Positions 14,949 through 23,807 are shown, counted from the stretch's first letter. The stretch: 36,631 bases of DNA from an uncultured Clostridia bacterium (GCA_947627205.1 CANQVE010000024.1:1-36631), one strand, 5' to 3'. The notes: a model not told the origin generated them from the sequence alone. Numbers and translations: made by a program.

Positions 14949-16231
14949 CAGCGGAATATAACGCTGTCACAGCCCGCTCCGACGCCGATGATCTTTATCG
15001 GGCAGCCGCACAGCTCCTCAAGTCTTGAAATATATTCTCTGCACTTTTCGGGCAGTTCCTCAAATTTCCTGCAATCCGAAATATCTCCCTCATACCCGTC
15101 AAATTCCTCGTATACGGGAGTGCAGTCCGAGAGTTCTTCGAGCGTAACGGGAAAATCGTTCAGTATCGTTCCGTCTGATTTTTTGTAGGCGGTGCAAACT
15201 TTGAGCTTTCCTATTCCGCTTAAAGTATCGAACTTGTTTATAGCCAGCGCCGTAAGACCGTTCACCCTTACAGCATGGCGCATGATAACGGCGTCGAACC
15301 AGCCTGTTCTTCTCGGTCTGCCCGTAGTTGTTCCGAATTCTCCTCCGCGGTTTCTGATAAGCTCCCCGAGAGCATCATTAAGCTCTGTCGGGAAAGGACC
15401 GTTTCCGACGCGCGTTGTATAGCTCTTTCCTACGCCTATCACCTCGTCTATCATCTTCGGGCCTATGCCCGTGCCTATGCAAGCGCCGCCCGCGATAGGG
15501 TGGGAAGAAGTGACGAAAGGATATGTTCCGAAGTCTATATCCAGAAGCGTAGCCTGTGCGCCCTCAAACAGCACTTTCTTGCCCTCCTTATACGCTTCAA
15601 ATGCAATGACCGAGCCGTCCGCCATGTATTTTTTGAGCTTTTCACCGTATGCCTTGTATTCCTCGTATACCGCGTCAAGGTCAAATGCCTTTCCGCCGTA
15701 GAGTTTTTCGATCATAAGGTTTTCAAACTCACCCGTGTTCTTTATGAGAGTTTTAAGAAGTTCGGGGTGACACAGGTCGTACATTCTTATGGCAATTCTC
15801 CGAGCTTTGTCTGTATAAGCGGGACCTATACCTCTGCCCGTAGTGCCTACGTTTACGCTCGTCTGCTTTGCCTTGTATTCTTCTTCGAGCTTGTCGAGCT
15901 CTCTGTGCCAGGGCATTATTATGTCCGCTCTCGCGTCTATGCGCAGGTTATCGCACGTTACGCCGCGCTTGTTCATCTCTGTTATTTCTTCGAGAAGCAC
16001 GCTTGGATCAACTACAACTCCGCTTCCTATAAGGCAAATCGTCTCGGGATAGAGGATCCCCGACGGGAGCAGATGGAGCTTATAGACCTCGTTTCCGTGG
16101 ACAACGGTATGTCCTGCGTTGTTTCCGCCGCTCGAACGTACTACAAGATCCGCCTCCTTCGCCATGATATCAATGATCTTTCCTTTTCCTTCGTCGCCCC
16201 ATTGAGTGCCGACGATAACGCTTGATGACAT
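14948..16231 (-). CDS. purA: Adenylosuccinate synthetase
   Basis: A 427-residue PurA of normal length; joins IMP and aspartate with GTP on the way to AMP. Motifs: VIVGTQWGDEGKGKIIDIMA (P-loop), SGGNNAGHTVV, TTGRGIGPAYTDK, and TTTGRPRRTGWFDAV (IMP/aspartate site). GGAAGGA precedes the ATG. It follows the DUF624 gene by 47 bases and overlaps ymdB. No PurR-type box or riboswitch was seen in the short gap. Confidence 0.97.
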   Translation of the reverse strand: MSSSVIVGTQWGDEGKGKIIDIMAKEADLVVRSSGGNNAGHTVVHGNEVYKLHLLPSGILYPETICLIGSGVVVDPSVLLEEITEMNKRGVTCDNLRIDARADIIMPWHRELDKLEEEYKAKQTSVNVGTTGRGIGPAYTDKARRIAIRMYDLCHPELLKTLIKNTGEFENLMIEKLYGGKAFDLDAVYEEYKAYGEKLKKYMADGSVIAFEAYKEGKKVLFEGAQATLLDIDFGTYPFVTSSHPIAGGACIGTGIGPKMIDEVIGVGKSYTTRVGNGPFPTELNDALGELIRNRGGEFGTTTGRPRRTGWFDAVIMRHAVRVNGLTALAINKFDTLSGIGKLKVCTAYKKSDGTILNDFPVTLEELSDCTPVYEEFDGYEGDISDCRKFEELPEKCREYISRLEELCGCPIKIIGVGAGCDSVIFR

Positions 16232-16278
16232 AGAATCCTTCCTTTTTTATATTTTTATTTATCGGTTGTGCCGAATTA

Positions 16279-17091
16279 TCACTTTATGGTCTTGCCCTTT
16301 GAGCGTTTGCGGGAAGTGTTTATCTCCGTTGAGCTTTCGTTTCCGCCCTGGTCGGTAAAAATTGCCTCTTCCGCATAGTCGGGAATTTCGGGATTTTTTT
16401 CTCCTGTCTGCCTGTAATACGGATCAATTATATGCTTCTGTATCGCAGGATAACAGCAGAACACCGACAAAAATCCCAGCCACGCGAGCGGTACAACAGG
16501 AGTGAGCGGAAGCACAAAAACGGGGAAATTGAACGCAAGAAATGCATATCCCAGAACAAACACAAGCACAATAAGCTCTCTGCCGATATTCAGAAGCGAA
16601 AGTACAAGCGCGTTTCTGAGTATATCCGTAAGTTTAAGGTCAAGAGCAACTATCTGCGGGTAGATGTAGAAGTTCATGATAAGAAACAGAAGCGAAGCCG
16701 CAATTGAAGCTGCAAACATGACCTCGTCCACTGCCGTAAGTTTTTCCATACTCAAGAACATTATTATCGAGAGTATAGTTATGACTATGGCAATAACGTC
16801 TACAATTCCTATGCCGACGGACTTTTTAAAGTTTTTCTTGAATTCATTCTTGAAGTCATGAAAGAAGAACTGAGGACGTTCGAGATAAATATTCCGCATA
16901 AGAGCGGTCATTGCCGCGGTCGCGGGACCTATCGTAACTATCGGGATACAGAACAGAAAGTAGATAAGATTTATCTTGAAGAAATCCCAGAATTTATTTC
17001 CGAAAAGCTCCCAGAAGCGGAAGAACGGTTTTTTCTTCGGCGCGTTTTTGGGAACGCCGGGGCCCGTTCTGTTGTCAAAAAATAATCCCAT
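16279..17091 (-). CDS. DUF624/YesL-family membrane protein
   Basis: A 270-residue protein of the DUF624 (YesL) family with four to five membrane helices. The family-typical opening is visible after a basic N-terminus: FWDFFKINLIYFLFCIPIVTIGPATAAMTA, then MRNIYLERPQFFFHDFKNEFKKNFKK. YesL relatives often neighbour carbohydrate transporters, but here it precedes purA, so no role can be read from context. The C-terminal tail is polar and basic (NTSRKRSKGKTIK). It lies 16 bases after the small ORF at 17108-17212 and probably shares its transcript. Confidence 0.82.
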   Translation of the reverse strand: MGLFFDNRTGPGVPKNAPKKKPFFRFWELFGNKFWDFFKINLIYFLFCIPIVTIGPATAAMTALMRNIYLERPQFFFHDFKNEFKKNFKKSVGIGIVDVIAIVITILSIIMFLSMEKLTAVDEVMFAASIAASLLFLIMNFYIYPQIVALDLKLTDILRNALVLSLLNIGRELIVLVFVLGYAFLAFNFPVFVLPLTPVVPLAWLGFLSVFCCYPAIQKHIIDPYYRQTGEKNPEIPDYAEEAIFTDQGGNESSTEINTSRKRSKGKTIK

Positions 17092-17107
17092 ATACCAAAA
17101 CCTTTAA

Positions 17108-17212
17108 TTATGAAATTGCTTGTATAATAATGCCTGCTATCATCGCTATTGCAACGACAAAGGCTATGACCTTGCTGACCTTTATCAGCAGAGCACGTTT
17201 TTTCTCGTTCAA
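17108..17212 (-). CDS. Candidate 34-aa single-pass membrane peptide (TTG start)
   Basis: An ORF beginning at TTG (17212) and ending at TAA (17110-17108) encodes 34 residues: a basic start (NEKKRALLIKVSK) followed by one hydrophobic helix (VIAFVVAIAMIAGIIIQAIS). This resembles the tiny membrane proteins of the DUF4044 kind found in Firmicutes (from memory). GGAAG lies about 7 bases before the TTG. It is 16 bases upstream of the DUF624 gene on the same strand. A caution: the strong promoter at 17225-17253 would start RNA only about 6 bases before the TTG, so translation may depend on read-through transcripts from aspS or on a slightly earlier start site. Confidence 0.5.
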   Translation of the reverse strand: MNEKKRALLIKVSKVIAFVVAIAMIAGIIIQAIS

Positions 17213-17224
17213 AAAACCACTTCC

Positions 17225-17253
17225 ATTATACAAAAAATCCGCGCTTCTGTCAA
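17225..17253 (-). promoter_or_regulatory. SigmaA-type promoter upstream of the DUF624-purA operon
   Basis: Minus-strand TTGACA (17253-17248), a 17-base spacer and TATAAT (17230-17225). It begins five bases after the stop of the preceding gene, so it can add to or replace read-through from the aspS operon. It should drive the small ORF, the DUF624 gene, purA and ymdB. Confidence 0.75.
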
Positions 17254-17257
17254 GAGC

Positions 17258-19564
17258 TTATTCAAAAACTGTTTCCAGCCCCTTAGAACTTACCGCATAT
17301 ATGCTTCCGCTGCAGTTGAAAACAGCCGTATAGCCCGTTCTGTCGTCATAAAGAGTTCTTTCGGAATTGTCCTTTCCGAACATAACGCACTGTGAAACAA
17401 CAGAAACTCCGTCGAAATATCTGAACGCAAACGCGCATACGCCCTCGCCGAACGCCGCCGTTTCAGCTCCGCCTAATTCGAGTGTAGAAAGTTCGCTTTC
17501 CGACAGGCTTTTTGAGAAAGAACCCGTCTGCTTTGCTTCTCCGTTTTCAAGGTGCAGAAGCGTAGCTTCTATCTTGGAGTCGGTCTTGAATATTACCGCG
17601 CTGTCGCCGAAAACGACACCGTTTTCCTTTGCGGTTTCAAGAACGGCAGGAGCTTCCGAATTTGCGCAGTCTATTGACGAGAACACGCTGTCCTCTTTTC
17701 CGAGGAGCAGGACTTTTCCGCTGAACTTCATTTTGTCGGGTATTGCGGGAAGATTGTCGCGAATGCTCTTTTCTTCAAGCTGTGCGTCAAAGAGCTTTAT
17801 GCTTCCGTTTTCCAGCGCGGCAAAAATATCCGCACATTCCGCCGCTGCGGAGATCATATCTGTTTCCGTTACAACGGGTTCTTCCGTGTCTAAAAGACTT
17901 ATTATTCTTCCGAATACGTTTCCGTCCTTATCCGCTGCGTTCATAGCGCAAATGCCGTTTGTTCCCGCATAAACGGGATCGCCGAGAGCGGCTTTCGCCA
18001 AAACGGTGCTTCCGTCCGAAAGAGAATATTTCCCCCATACGGCATAAGAACAGCCGCTTGTTTTTCCGAGCAGGATATTTTCCGCAGGAAGCACGGTTTT
18101 TTCATCTCTGCCTGCGCGGGGGATATACTGATCTGCGTTTGAAGAATTGAAAGTGTGAGTATAATGCGGAACATAGACCGAGCCGAAACTTATTTCATTT
18201 TCATCTGTGCTGAAATCGCAAAGCTCGCCGTCCTGACGCACCGTAAAATTCACATATCCTTTTTTGATATTCATAAATCCGCATTCTTTTCCCGAAAATA
18301 CGGCTATGACCGAATTTCCGTATTGGAACAGCTCTACGAATTCCGTGTTTTCGGGCGGAGCTATCTCCGCTTTAGCCGCAGTGCTTATGTCCTTGTCGTC
18401 ATAAGCCGTGATTTTATCTTTCGAGCCGAGGTATACGAAATCTCCGTCAGATACTATTCCAAAGTCGCTCTGAGAAATAAGCATATTTCCGAACAGCTTT
18501 TCTCCCGCAAAATACGCCTGCGCTCTGCCGCCGCCCATATTTCCCGCGGTATAGCTGTCGTAGACTTCCGCGAAGATCGCGTCGTTGTCCTCTGCATAAC
18601 TTATCTTTTTTACAAAAGCATCAGTCTTTCCGAAAAATGTAAAATATGCGCACAAAAGCAAAAGCACACATGCTCCCACCGCCGATATTATCAGCGCGGG
18701 CTTGTTATAACCGCCCTTTTTCCTTTCGATTTCGCCGTCTTTGGTTTCTTCAGGTTCTTCATGACTTTCGGACGGGCTTTCTGTATCTTCGTCTTTCTCG
18801 TCGGTTTTTTCGTCAGTTTCTTCGCCGTAAAAGTTGCTCTTATTTTCCTCGTCATCTTCAGACTTTTCATCTTCATTATCGTCAAATAAACTTTCGACGC
18901 TTAAAGACTTTTCTGCCGAGCTTTGTTTCAGTTTTTTAGGATCTATCGAGATGATAAGCGTCGAAGTGTCGCCCGAAAGCTCTGCGTTTTCTTCGGGCAT
19001 TTTTTCGGGAATTTGTTCTTCTGCGGTATCAGCTTTCTCTTCGGAGGTTTTTGTTTCAATATCCGCTTTTTCATCTGCAGATGTTTTTTCTTCCGAGACA
19101 CTTCCATCGGCGATATCTGTTTTTTCCGCTACTTCTGGTACGTCGTCAAACAGCTCTGAAACTATACGTTCTTCGTCTTGCTCGTCGTCTATTGTCGCCT
19201 GTTTCAGGACGTCAGCCGTAGTCAGCGTCTGTTCAAAGACCATTCTGGCGGTGTAGAGCATATTGCTGTAATCGTCGGAAGTAAGCCCCGAATTTTCGAG
19301 CGTCAACACCAGATTATTGAGGCTCATCGCGGGATTTGCCTTTATTTTGTCAACTGCGGACTGAGGAGCGCCGCACCCCTCAAGAAGCACGGTAAAATCT
19401 TTCGCGCTCATTCCGAGGTCATGGATACGGTTCAGAAATGCAAACGCACTTAGTTTGGGAAGTTGTGCTGATTCGTCCATAAGATATTCTACGATATTCT
19501 GCACTACAAGGTCTTCGGGTACGACTCTGTGGCGCATTATCGCGCGCATTTCCTCGACTGTCAT
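17258..19564 (-). CDS. Large single-pass membrane protein with acidic linker and predicted extracellular beta domain
   Basis: I do not recognise this 768-residue protein. Residues 1-130 are a mostly helical cytoplasmic part (MTVEEMRAIMRHRVVPEDLV onward); 130-285 are an acidic low-complexity linker of repeated Glu/Asp/Lys (EEKTSADEKAD, EKSEDDEENKS); 289-311 is a membrane helix (PALIISAVGACVLLLLCAYF). The remaining 450 residues should be outside and contain many short strand-turn units (GNSVIAVFSGKECGFMNIKK, DGDFVYLGSKDKITAYDD) suggesting a beta-propeller. It lies 18 bases downstream of a sigma-like gene, so it could be a membrane sensor or anti-sigma partner; this is inference only. Confidence 0.75.
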   Translation of the reverse strand: MTVEEMRAIMRHRVVPEDLVVQNIVEYLMDESAQLPKLSAFAFLNRIHDLGMSAKDFTVLLEGCGAPQSAVDKIKANPAMSLNNLVLTLENSGLTSDDYSNMLYTARMVFEQTLTTADVLKQATIDDEQDEERIVSELFDDVPEVAEKTDIADGSVSEEKTSADEKADIETKTSEEKADTAEEQIPEKMPEENAELSGDTSTLIISIDPKKLKQSSAEKSLSVESLFDDNEDEKSEDDEENKSNFYGEETDEKTDEKDEDTESPSESHEEPEETKDGEIERKKGGYNKPALIISAVGACVLLLLCAYFTFFGKTDAFVKKISYAEDNDAIFAEVYDSYTAGNMGGGRAQAYFAGEKLFGNMLISQSDFGIVSDGDFVYLGSKDKITAYDDKDISTAAKAEIAPPENTEFVELFQYGNSVIAVFSGKECGFMNIKKGYVNFTVRQDGELCDFSTDENEISFGSVYVPHYTHTFNSSNADQYIPRAGRDEKTVLPAENILLGKTSGCSYAVWGKYSLSDGSTVLAKAALGDPVYAGTNGICAMNAADKDGNVFGRIISLLDTEEPVVTETDMISAAAECADIFAALENGSIKLFDAQLEEKSIRDNLPAIPDKMKFSGKVLLLGKEDSVFSSIDCANSEAPAVLETAKENGVVFGDSAVIFKTDSKIEATLLHLENGEAKQTGSFSKSLSESELSTLELGGAETAAFGEGVCAFAFRYFDGVSVVSQCVMFGKDNSERTLYDDRTGYTAVFNCSGSIYAVSSKGLETVFE

Positions 19565-19582
19565 CTGTTTTCCTCCAATCTT

Positions 19583-20050
19583 TTATTCCGTTATGCCGAG
19601 CTTCTGTTCGGCGTGTTCAAGTTTTTTTCTAACGCCTGCCGAGGTCATACCCATAAACGAAGCTATATCGTCGCATGAAAATTTCCCCGCAATATGCATT
19701 ACGGCTATCATTCTTTCAATGTTCGGAAGCTCGAAAAGCAGTTCTTTTATTTCGGGCTGTTCGTCGTCGAGAGAATTGTCGGGATAACGTTTTAAAACAG
19801 TCTTTATCTTCGCGCACAGCGCTTTCATCATATATGTGCAGAACTGCTGTTCGCTGTGCAGGTTTGAGATCGTTCCGAACGTTTCGCGGGCGACCTCCAT
19901 AACTGCGCTTACAGCCTCTTTTTCGGTTTTCATCGTGTAAAACGCCGTGTAGTACATATTTCTGTTAATAAGCCCGTACAGCTTGGCAAAAGCCGTTGCG
20001 TCGCCGTTTGCGGACTGAACGGCATATTGTCGGTATTCTTTTTTGTCCAT
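19583..20050 (-). CDS. Sigma-70-like (ECF-type) protein, divergent
   Basis: A 155-residue protein laid out like a short ECF sigma factor: a region-2-like N-terminal half (NGDATAFAKLYGLINRNMYYTAFYT) and a region-4-like helix-turn-helix at the end (FSCDDIASFMGMTSAGVRKKLEHAEQKLG). The region-2 promoter-melting segment, usually rich in W and R, is weak or missing, so it may be a degenerate sigma or a DNA-binding regulator derived from one. It follows aspS by 9 bases and precedes the 768-residue membrane protein by 18, consistent with a regulator/membrane-partner pair in the aspS transcript. Confidence 0.65.
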   Translation of the reverse strand: MDKKEYRQYAVQSANGDATAFAKLYGLINRNMYYTAFYTMKTEKEAVSAVMEVARETFGTISNLHSEQQFCTYMMKALCAKIKTVLKRYPDNSLDDEQPEIKELLFELPNIERMIAVMHIAGKFSCDDIASFMGMTSAGVRKKLEHAEQKLGITE

Positions 20051-20059
20051 ATCTTATTC

Positions 20060-21826
20060 CTATTCTTCCGAGATCTTTATTCCGAGTTCTTTGAGCTGTT
20101 CATCGGAAACCGTTCCGGGAGCCTCGCTCATAAGCTCCGAAGCATTCTGTACTTTCGGGAATGCAATTACATCTCTCAGGCTGTCGCACCCGCACATAAG
20201 CATAGCGAGGCGGTCGAGCCCTATTCCTGCACCGCCGTGGGGCGGTGCGCCGTATTTGTATGCGTCAACAAGAAAACCGAACTTTGCCTTTATTTCCTCG
20301 TCGGTCATGCCGAGCATTTCAAACATGTGCTTCTGAAGTTCGGGATCGTTTATTCTTATCGAGCCCGAAAGAAGCTCAACACCGTTCAGCACAAGGTCGT
20401 AGCATTTCGCGCGTACTCTCGCCTTGTCGCTGTCGAGATAGGGAATGCACTCGTCGAGCGGCATTGTAAACGGGTGGTGCATGGCGAGCCATTCTCCGCT
20501 TTCCTCGTCGTATTCAAAAAACGGAAATTCGGTTATCCAGGTAAAATTCCATTTCTGCGGGATAATGTCAAGCTGTTTAGCAACTTTAAGTCTGAGCGCT
20601 CCGAGCGTAGGAAGAACAACTTTATCCTTGTCCGCGGCGATAAGCGCGACGTCGCCCTTTTCACAGCCGAGCGCCGACATTATCTTTTCAAGCTCACCGT
20701 CTTTGAGGAATTTAGCAAACGAGCAGTTCGGCGCGTCGTCAACCCAGCGTATATAAGCCAAGCCCTTTGCGCCTATGCCTTTTACAAATTCGGTCAGCTT
20801 GTCTATCTCTTTTCTAGAAAGCACAGACGCACCGTTTTTCGCGCATATTCCGCGAACCGAGCCTCCGTTTTCGAGAGCGGACTTAAACACAACAAAGTCC
20901 GTGTCCTTTACAATTTCCGAAATGTCGGATATCTCCATTTCAAAGCGCGTGTCGGGCTTGTCCGAGCCGTAGCACGACATTGCTTCGTCATAAGTAAGGC
21001 GGGGCAGGGGAAGCTGTATATCAATATCGAGAATTTCCTTGTACAGCCGTTTTACAAATCCCTCCAGACATTCGAGAATGTCGTCAACGTCAACAAACGA
21101 CATTTCCAGATCTATCTGCGTAAATTCGGGCTGTCTGTCGGCTCTCAGGTCCTCGTCGCGGAAGCACCTCGCAAGCTGGATATAACGGTCGTATCCCGCT
21201 ATCATCAGGAGCTGCTTGTACATCTGCGGGGACTGCGGAAGCGCATAGAATTTGCCGTTGTGAATTCTTGACGGGACAATATAGTCTCTCGCGCCCTCGG
21301 GTGTTGATTTTATCATCATCGGCGTTTCTATTTCGAGAAATCCGTTTTCGTAGAAATATTCCCTCGCGACACGCGCGATATTGTGGCGCATAACGAGGTT
21401 ATTTACGAGCGGTTCGCGTCTTAAGTCAAGATAGCGGTATTTAAGGCGAAGCTCTTCATTCGTTTTAGAATTGCTCACTATTTCAAAAGGCGGTGTCTGC
21501 GCCTTTGAGAGTATTTTAAGCTCTTCGGGCATTATTTCTATACCGCCCGTTTTTATCTCGCTGTTTACGCTTTCTCTTTGGCGGACAGTTCCTTTTACAA
21601 GCAGGACGTCCTCGCTTCTGACGGTCTTTGCCTTTTCAAAAACAGCCTTGTCTGTCGTTTCGTCAAATGTAAGCTGTACAATTCCCGTTCTGTCGCGCAG
21701 ATCTATAAAGATAATTCCGCCCTTGTCGCGTACTCTTGCAGTCCAACCGCCGACAACAACTTCTTTCATTTCGAGCGTGACTTGCGCGCACATACACGTT
21801 CTTTTCAGACCGCCCATAGTGTCCAT
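20060..21826 (-). CDS. aspS: Aspartyl-tRNA synthetase
   Basis: A 588-residue bacterial-type AspRS including the GAD insertion. N-terminal OB-fold (VVVGGWTARVRDKGGIIFIDLRDRTGIVQ), class II motif 2 (ARCFRDEDLRADRQPEFTQIDLEMSF), and motif 3 (GGAGIGLDRLAMLMCG) are all present. It charges tRNA-Asp; bacterial enzymes of this type may be discriminating or also charge tRNA-Asn, which I cannot decide by eye. AAGGGGA lies about 11 bases before the ATG. The leader is only about 35-40 bases, so no T-box fits. First gene of a three-gene operon. Confidence 0.97.
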   Translation of the reverse strand: MDTMGGLKRTCMCAQVTLEMKEVVVGGWTARVRDKGGIIFIDLRDRTGIVQLTFDETTDKAVFEKAKTVRSEDVLLVKGTVRQRESVNSEIKTGGIEIMPEELKILSKAQTPPFEIVSNSKTNEELRLKYRYLDLRREPLVNNLVMRHNIARVAREYFYENGFLEIETPMMIKSTPEGARDYIVPSRIHNGKFYALPQSPQMYKQLLMIAGYDRYIQLARCFRDEDLRADRQPEFTQIDLEMSFVDVDDILECLEGFVKRLYKEILDIDIQLPLPRLTYDEAMSCYGSDKPDTRFEMEISDISEIVKDTDFVVFKSALENGGSVRGICAKNGASVLSRKEIDKLTEFVKGIGAKGLAYIRWVDDAPNCSFAKFLKDGELEKIMSALGCEKGDVALIAADKDKVVLPTLGALRLKVAKQLDIIPQKWNFTWITEFPFFEYDEESGEWLAMHHPFTMPLDECIPYLDSDKARVRAKCYDLVLNGVELLSGSIRINDPELQKHMFEMLGMTDEEIKAKFGFLVDAYKYGAPPHGGAGIGLDRLAMLMCGCDSLRDVIAFPKVQNASELMSEAPGTVSDEQLKELGIKISEE

Positions 21827-21868
21827 TATAAAATATCCCCTTTTCTTTATTTTTTGTCATATAGAAAT

Positions 21869-21897
21869 ATTATAACATTATCTGTCGATTTTTTCAA
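21869..21897 (-). promoter_or_regulatory. SigmaA-type promoter of aspS
   Basis: Minus-strand TTGAAA (21897-21892), 17-base spacer, TATAAT (21874-21869). The start would be near 21862, a short distance before the aspS ATG at 21826. Confidence 0.72.
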
Positions 21898-22055
21898 TAG
21901 GAAAAATCAATTTTTTGCATTAAGAATGCAAACTTTTGTACAAATATTTTTTGCTCGATGTGAAAATTTTTTACAATTGCAAAAATCAATTTAAAGCGAA
22001 ATTTCTATGCGGAATGAAAAATCTCGCTTTTTGGCAAAAATATCAAAAATATCAG

Positions 22056-22084
22056 TAGACAAATAAAAAATAATGTGGTATAAT
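22056..22084 (+). promoter_or_regulatory. SigmaA-type promoter of the DUF1858-trmK-rqcH-valS run
   Basis: TAGACA (22056-22061), 17-base spacer, TATAAT (22079-22084). The start would be near 22091, giving a leader of about 55 bases. The rest of the 21827-22145 gap is AT-rich and holds only the two divergent promoters; no gene or riboswitch is seen. Confidence 0.7.
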
Positions 22085-22145
22085 AATATGTGTATGTGTA
22101 AGTTTAAACACATACTGTATACAAAATGAAAGGAAGTTTTTTAAA

Positions 22146-22346
22146 ATGACTGTAACTGTTGATACGCTCATAGGCGAGATACTTGACGAAAACGCGCAGG
22201 CTGTCGCTCCTATCCTTATGGAAATGGGAATGCACTGCCTCGGCTGTCCGTCGTCAAGAGGCGAATCTATCGGAGAAGCATGCATGGTACACGGAGTTGA
22301 CGCTGACGAGATCGTCAAGAAGATCAACGCCGCAATGAACAAGTAA
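22146..22346 (+). CDS. DUF1858 domain protein (hybrid-cluster-associated disulfide domain)
   Basis: A 66-residue protein that is essentially one DUF1858 domain: VTVDTLIGEILDENAQAVAPILMEMGMHCLGCPSSRGESIGEACMVHGVDADEIVKKIN-type layout, with a C-x2-C pair at about 33-36 and a third Cys about ten residues later, the arrangement seen in stand-alone copies and in proteins next to hybrid-cluster proteins. Probably redox-active; the partner is unknown. AAGGAAG lies upstream. Its stop is directly followed by the trmK start. Confidence 0.88.
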   Translation: MTVTVDTLIGEILDENAQAVAPILMEMGMHCLGCPSSRGESIGEACMVHGVDADEIVKKINAAMNK

Positions 22347-23024
22347 TTGTTTTCTCTCGACAACAGGCTTAAAACAGCGTTTGAGCTGTGCAGGACGGGA
22401 GTTATCGCCGCCGACGTCGGCACCGACCATGCACGGCTCGCCGCTAAGCTGGCGCTTGAAAAATCGATAAAAGTCTATGCTTCGGACATAAAGGACGGTC
22501 CTCTGAGAGCCGCGAAAAGAACTCTTGACGAATTGAACGTAAAAAATGTTGAACTCGTAAAGAGCGACGGTCTGGAAAAAATTCCTTATGCCGATGATGT
22601 GATAATATGCGGAATGGGCGGGGAGCTTATCGCAAGGATAGTTGAAGAATGCCGTTTTACAAACGAAAACACGCGGTTTATTCTACAGCCCATGACCAAA
22701 GCCGATTTTCTCAGAAAGCGCCTTTACGGCACGGGCTTTGAGCTTTTGAAAGAACGCACCGCAGAGGATTCTGAGAAAATTTATACCGTTATGCTCTGGA
22801 AATTTTCGGGCGTAAGTCGGGAAATTGACGGGATAACGGCGCTTTGCGGAAAAAACCGCGACAGGAGATACCTCGGAAAAATTGCCGAAAAGCTCCTGAA
22901 AAATTCGGCGAATATGGAAAAGTCCGCGAAACATTCGGACGAAGCCTTAAAGCTAAGGAAAACGGCAGAGAAGATTTTATTGAGAATTGAAAATGAAGAT
23001 AAGGGAAATAATCGGATTTCTTGA
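22347..23024 (+). CDS. trmK: tRNA (adenine(22)-N1)-methyltransferase
   Basis: A 225-residue Rossmann methyltransferase of the TrmK/YqfN type. SAM-binding motif I is VIAADVGTDHARLA and the family-specific VIICGMGGELIARIVEE follows; FILQPMTKADFLRKRL is also typical. It methylates N1 of A22 in tRNA. The start must be the TTG at 22347, directly after the previous stop, because the family N-terminus (SLDNRLKTAFELC) begins there and no later start leaves it intact; there is no ribosome site of its own, so translation is probably coupled. Its end overlaps the Nif3-like gene by 32 bases, the usual trmK-Nif3 pairing. Confidence 0.9.
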   Translation: MFSLDNRLKTAFELCRTGVIAADVGTDHARLAAKLALEKSIKVYASDIKDGPLRAAKRTLDELNVKNVELVKSDGLEKIPYADDVIICGMGGELIARIVEECRFTNENTRFILQPMTKADFLRKRLYGTGFELLKERTAEDSEKIYTVMLWKFSGVSREIDGITALCGKNRDRRYLGKIAEKLLKNSANMEKSAKHSDEALKLRKTAEKILLRIENEDKGNNRIS

Positions 23025-23769
23025 CGGCGTAGCGCCGTTTTCGACTGCGGAAAGTTTTGACAATGTGGGCTTGCTCGCAGGTTCGGAAGATACGGAAGTA
23101 AAGCGGATAATGTGCTGTCTTGACATAACGCGCGCGGTTGTTTTCGAAGCGGCGGAAAAAGGCGCGGAGCTTATCGTTTCACACCACCCCGTTATTTTCA
23201 GCGGGCTGAAGAGCATACCCTCGTGGAGCCCTGTAAGACTGCTTATAGAAAAGAATATCGCCGCGATAGCTATGCACACGAACTTTGACATAGCGGACGG
23301 CGGTGTAAACGATGCGCTCGTAAAAACTTTAGGCTTTGAAAAGCTCGAAACGCTTGAAGTTACACAGCCCGGCGGAAAAGGCTTCGGGGCAGTGTGCAAA
23401 ACCCCAAAGGAATTTTCGCCGAGGGAGCTTGCGCTCTATTGCAGAAAGAAGCTGGGTGGATGTATAAATTACAGCACAGGTCTTGATGAAACGGTCATAT
23501 CGCGGGCGGCGGTGTGCTGCGGCGCGGGCATAGACGAAAAGGTCATGAGCCTCGCGCAGGAAAAAAACTGCAGTGCGATAATATCGGGAGATATAAAGCA
23601 CAATTTCCGCATTGAAGCCATAGACCGTGGTATTGTGCTTATAGACGCGGGACATTTCGGAACGGAGATCGCCGCGAAAAATGTTCTCAAAGAAATGCTT
23701 TCGGAGCATTTTCCGAACATCTGCGTTTATGCTTCGGAAAGTGAAACAAACCCGTTCTCCTATGTCTGA
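22993..23769 (+). CDS. Nif3-like dinuclear metal centre protein (YqfO type)
   Basis: A 258-residue Nif3/DUF34 protein. Metal-site motifs: LIVSHHPVIFSGL, AIAMHTNFDIADGGVNDAL, and at the end IISGDIKHNF plus LIDAGHFGTE. Members bind two metal ions in a hexameric ring; the annotation GTP cyclohydrolase I type 2 is disputed. The ATG at 22993 is chosen over a TTG two codons earlier; it starts inside the trmK end. The shorter version is used here, without the extra domain inserted in B. subtilis YqfO. Confidence 0.9.
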   Translation: MKIREIIGFLDGVAPFSTAESFDNVGLLAGSEDTEVKRIMCCLDITRAVVFEAAEKGAELIVSHHPVIFSGLKSIPSWSPVRLLIEKNIAAIAMHTNFDIADGGVNDALVKTLGFEKLETLEVTQPGGKGFGAVCKTPKEFSPRELALYCRKKLGGCINYSTGLDETVISRAAVCCGAGIDEKVMSLAQEKNCSAIISGDIKHNFRIEAIDRGIVLIDAGHFGTEIAAKNVLKEMLSEHFPNICVYASESETNPFSYV

Positions 23770-23807
23770 CTTATTCACTTATACACTTATGCGGAGGGGT
23801 GAGGGAT

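Noticed and set aside
21827-21866. T-box leader for aspS
   Set aside because: The predicted leader is about 40 bases, far too short, with no specifier loop or antiterminator.
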